Shown here: piece after piece, positions 6,752-7,426 of the stretch | Layout: the number at the start of each line of letters is the position of its first letter | Position numbering within the stretch: the first letter of the stretch is position 1 | Assembly (NCBI GenBank): GCA_029253325.1 | Contig: JAQWZS010000090.1 | Coordinates: 1-7,426, forward strand | Direction of reading: 5' to 3' | Length of the DNA stretch: 7,426 nt | Source: Bacteroidia bacterium | GTDB taxonomy: Bacteria; Bacteroidota; Bacteroidia; NS11-12g; UBA9320 | Position numbers and translations under genes: made by a program | The notes under the pieces: model-generated | The model's database searches: none | What the model saw: only the letters and a program-made list of their open reading frames with translations | Told to the model about the DNA's origin: nothing

Positions 6752-6833
6752 TGGGGAGAACAGGATTCGAACCTGTGAAGGCGTAGCCAGCAGATTTACA
6801 GTCTGCCCTCGTTGACCGCTTGAGTATCTCCCC
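6752..6833 (-). tRNA. trnY: tRNA-Tyr(GUA)
   Basis: 82-nt class II tRNA on the complement: acceptor GGGGAGA with TCTCCCC (7 pairs), anticodon stem GCAGA/TCTGC around loop CTGTAAA (anticodon GTA), a long variable arm (about TGGCTACGCC) as expected for bacterial tyrosine tRNAs, and T arm ACAGG-TTCGAAT-CCTGT. The discriminator is A73. No CCA is encoded (CAC follows). It is separated from tRNA-Thr(UGU) by only 4 nt and from tRNA-Gly by 18 nt. Confidence 0.97.
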
Positions 6834-6837
6834 CATG

Positions 6838-6911
6838 AGCCGATAGAGGGACTCGAACCCACGACCTGCTGATTACAAATCAGCTGCTCTAGCCAGCTGA
6901 GCTATATCGGC
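6838..6911 (-). tRNA. trnT: tRNA-Thr(UGU)
   Basis: 74-nt cloverleaf on the complement: acceptor GCCGATA with TATCGGC, D arm GCTC/GAGC, anticodon stem GCTGA/TCAGC around loop TTTGTAA (anticodon TGT), and T arm GTGGG-TTCGAGT-CCCTC. The T stem has a T50-T64 mismatch, with the other four pairs being G-C. The discriminator is T. No CCA is encoded (CAT follows). It is the first gene of the tRNA cluster, about 40 nt downstream of the predicted transcription start. Confidence 0.96.
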
Positions 6912-6926
6912 TTATATTAATGTCTA

Positions 6927-6948
6927 TTTAAAAGAACTGTTCCTTAAA
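6927..6948 (-). promoter_or_regulatory. Possible 5'-end hairpin of the tRNA-tuf transcript
   Basis: In the minus-strand transcript an imperfect inverted repeat gives six consecutive pairs around a CAG loop (6931-6936 with 6940-6945, one G-U), then a bulge and three more A-U pairs (6927-6929 with 6946-6948). It sits within a few bases of the expected start site. It is AU-rich and only moderately stable. It could be a 5' stem protecting the precursor or an operator dyad; no regulator is identifiable. Confidence 0.4.
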
Positions 6949-6956
6949 ATGGGCTG

Positions 6957-6986
6957 CAAATTTATTAAAGTTTTTAATACAGACAA
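6957..6986 (-). promoter_or_regulatory. Bacteroidota-type sigma promoter of the tRNA-tuf-secE-nusG-rpl operon
   Basis: Reading the complement, a TTG -33 element (6986..6984) and TAAATTTG -7 element (6964..6957) are separated by exactly 19 nt. This matches the known Bacteroidota housekeeping consensus TTG-N17-23-TAnnTTTG in full. Transcription should begin near 6950-6953, giving a leader of about 40 nt before tRNA-Thr(UGU). It is the only complete TAnnTTTG match I found by eye on the coding strand of the whole window, so it is the best candidate for the main promoter of everything downstream. Confidence 0.8.
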
Positions 6987-7019
6987 TTAAAAAGAATACT
7001 TTTTTTAAAATTAATTTTA
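6987..7019 (-). promoter_or_regulatory. A/T-rich UP-like stretch upstream of the -33 element
   Basis: Directly upstream of the -33 TTG lie about 33 nt that are almost entirely A and T, with a run of seven A and a run of five T on the coding strand and a perfect 14-bp A/T palindrome (7006-7019, TAAAATTAATTTTA). By analogy with rRNA and tRNA promoters elsewhere, such a stretch could contact the alpha-subunit C-terminal domains and strengthen the promoter. This is inference from composition and position only; the palindrome might equally be incidental. I see no terminator for hpf here. Confidence 0.35.
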
Positions 7020-7036
7020 GAAAGATATTTTGTGCA

Positions 7037-7324
7037 TTATTTATCCTTTTGTTTAAGAATCTGTTTTCTGAGTGCATGAGAAACTAAATCAACAGATTCT
7101 TCAAAAGAATTAGACCTTTTTTTAGCAAAAAAATCACCATCAGCAGATTGAAGTTTTATTTCAACAATTTTATTGTCATGAGACTCTGGTTTATCTACTT
7201 TTAAATAAATATCAGCAGAAGTAATGGAATCATCAATAGAAATTAACTTATCTACTTTCTTGTTTATAAAATCTTTTAACTGCTGATCAGCAGCAAAATT
7301 GATAGCTTGGATTTCAATATTCAT
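7037..7324 (-). CDS. hpf: Short-form ribosome hibernation-promoting factor / RaiA (HPF family)
   Basis: Predicted to bind the 30S decoding channel in slow growth and hold ribosomes inactive. It has 95 residues, the short-form length without the C-terminal dimerisation domain of long HPF. The N terminus MNIEIQAINF and a helix at about 12-28 (ADQQLKDFINKKVDKLISI) fit the beta-alpha-beta-beta-beta-alpha fold. Next come a strand SADIYLKV (36-43), VEIKLQSADGDFFAKKR (54-70) and the final helix FEESVDLVSHALRKQI (74-89), with clustered Lys/Arg for rRNA binding. It starts 12 nt after the recombinase gene upstream, so the two are probably co-transcribed. The tRNA-tuf promoter lies just downstream, and no terminator is visible between them. 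The leader is A/T-rich with no Shine-Dalgarno site. The family call is firm; RaiA-like versus HPF-like behaviour cannot be told from the sequence. Confidence 0.92.
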   Translation of the reverse strand: MNIEIQAINFAADQQLKDFINKKVDKLISIDDSITSADIYLKVDKPESHDNKIVEIKLQSADGDFFAKKRSNSFEESVDLVSHALRKQILKQKDK

Positions 7325-7336
7325 AATAAAATTATT

Positions 7337-7426
7337 TTATGCTCTTGGATGAGCTTGTTTATAAACTGTTTTTAATTTTTCAATAGTATTGTGCGTATAT
7401 ACCTGTGTTGCGCTTAAATTAGAATG
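7337..7426 (-). CDS. xerC: Tyrosine recombinase XerC/XerD type, last 29 codons only
   Basis: Only the C-terminal end is present; the 5' part lies beyond the window. The readable tail begins HSNLSATQVYTHNTIEKLK and ends KQAHPRA. In this family the first His corresponds to the late catalytic His of the LGH motif, and the Tyr of TQVYTH (residue 10 of the fragment) is the DNA-attacking nucleophile. The YTHNTIEKLK...YKQAHPRA ending is typical of chromosomal dimer-resolving Xer recombinases of Bacteroidota rather than of phage or transposon integrases. XerC versus XerD cannot be decided from 29 residues. It ends 12 nt before hpf, suggesting a shared transcript. Confidence 0.88.
   Translation of the reverse strand, partial: HSNLSATQVYTHNTIEKLKTVYKQAHPRA

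Noticed and set aside
6650..6862. 70-codon minus-strand open frame across the tRNA cluster
   Set aside because: It translates tRNA-Tyr and tRNA-Gly sequence (typical VAQLIERQPSK... type artefact); the DNA folds as clean cloverleaves.
7006..7019. A/T palindrome considered as a terminator for hpf
   Set aside because: It contains only A-T pairs with no loop once folded, so it is too weak to act as an intrinsic terminator.
1..7426. Mobile element, CRISPR, toxin-antitoxin or defence system
   Set aside because: No transposase, direct-repeat array or accessory gene was seen; the Xer fragment has the chromosomal dimer-resolution type of C terminus.

Overview
This is a housekeeping window from a member of the Bacteroidota, most likely Flavobacteriia/Flavobacteriales. 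The evidence is AT-rich DNA, A-rich translation starts without Shine-Dalgarno sites, a promoter of the TTG-N19-TAnnTTTG type typical of the phylum, and Bacteroidota-like RpoB, EF-Tu and NusG sequences. Every gene lies on the minus strand, so the operon reads from high to low coordinates. I saw no mobile element, CRISPR array, defence system or other accessory cargo, and no gene-free stretch longer than about 125 bases.

Upstream part (7426 to 6912): the last 29 codons of a XerC/XerD-type tyrosine recombinase are followed after 12 nt by a short-form ribosome hibernation factor (hpf/raiA). Next comes a 125-nt AT-rich gap. It holds an A/T-rich UP-like stretch, the only full match to the Bacteroidota promoter consensus that I found by eye, and a potential hairpin near the 5' end of the transcript.

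Middle part (6911 to 5228): four tRNA genes, Thr(UGU), Tyr(GUA), Gly(UCC) and Thr(GGU), lead into tuf (EF-Tu), followed by tRNA-Trp(CCA). The four-tRNA-tuf order matches the E. coli thrU-tyrU-glyT-thrT-tufB operon.

Downstream part (5212 to 1): secE, nusG, rplK, rplA, rplJ and rplL are packed with gaps of 1 to 33 nt. A strong intrinsic terminator/attenuator follows rplL, then the first 747 codons of rpoB, which appears to begin at a TTG codon. rpoB runs off the window.

Together the products serve translation elongation (EF-Tu, tRNAs, L11/L1/L10/L12 of the GTPase centre and stalk), transcription-translation coupling (NusG, RNAP beta) and protein export (SecE). The points most worth checking are regulatory: one visible promoter for the whole unit, an attenuator plus TTG start before rpoB, a perfect 14-bp tandem repeat forming the rplL leader, a U-U mismatch in the T stem of tRNA-Thr(UGU), and the lack of room for classical L1/L10 leader structures. 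I found no credible undescribed system here.
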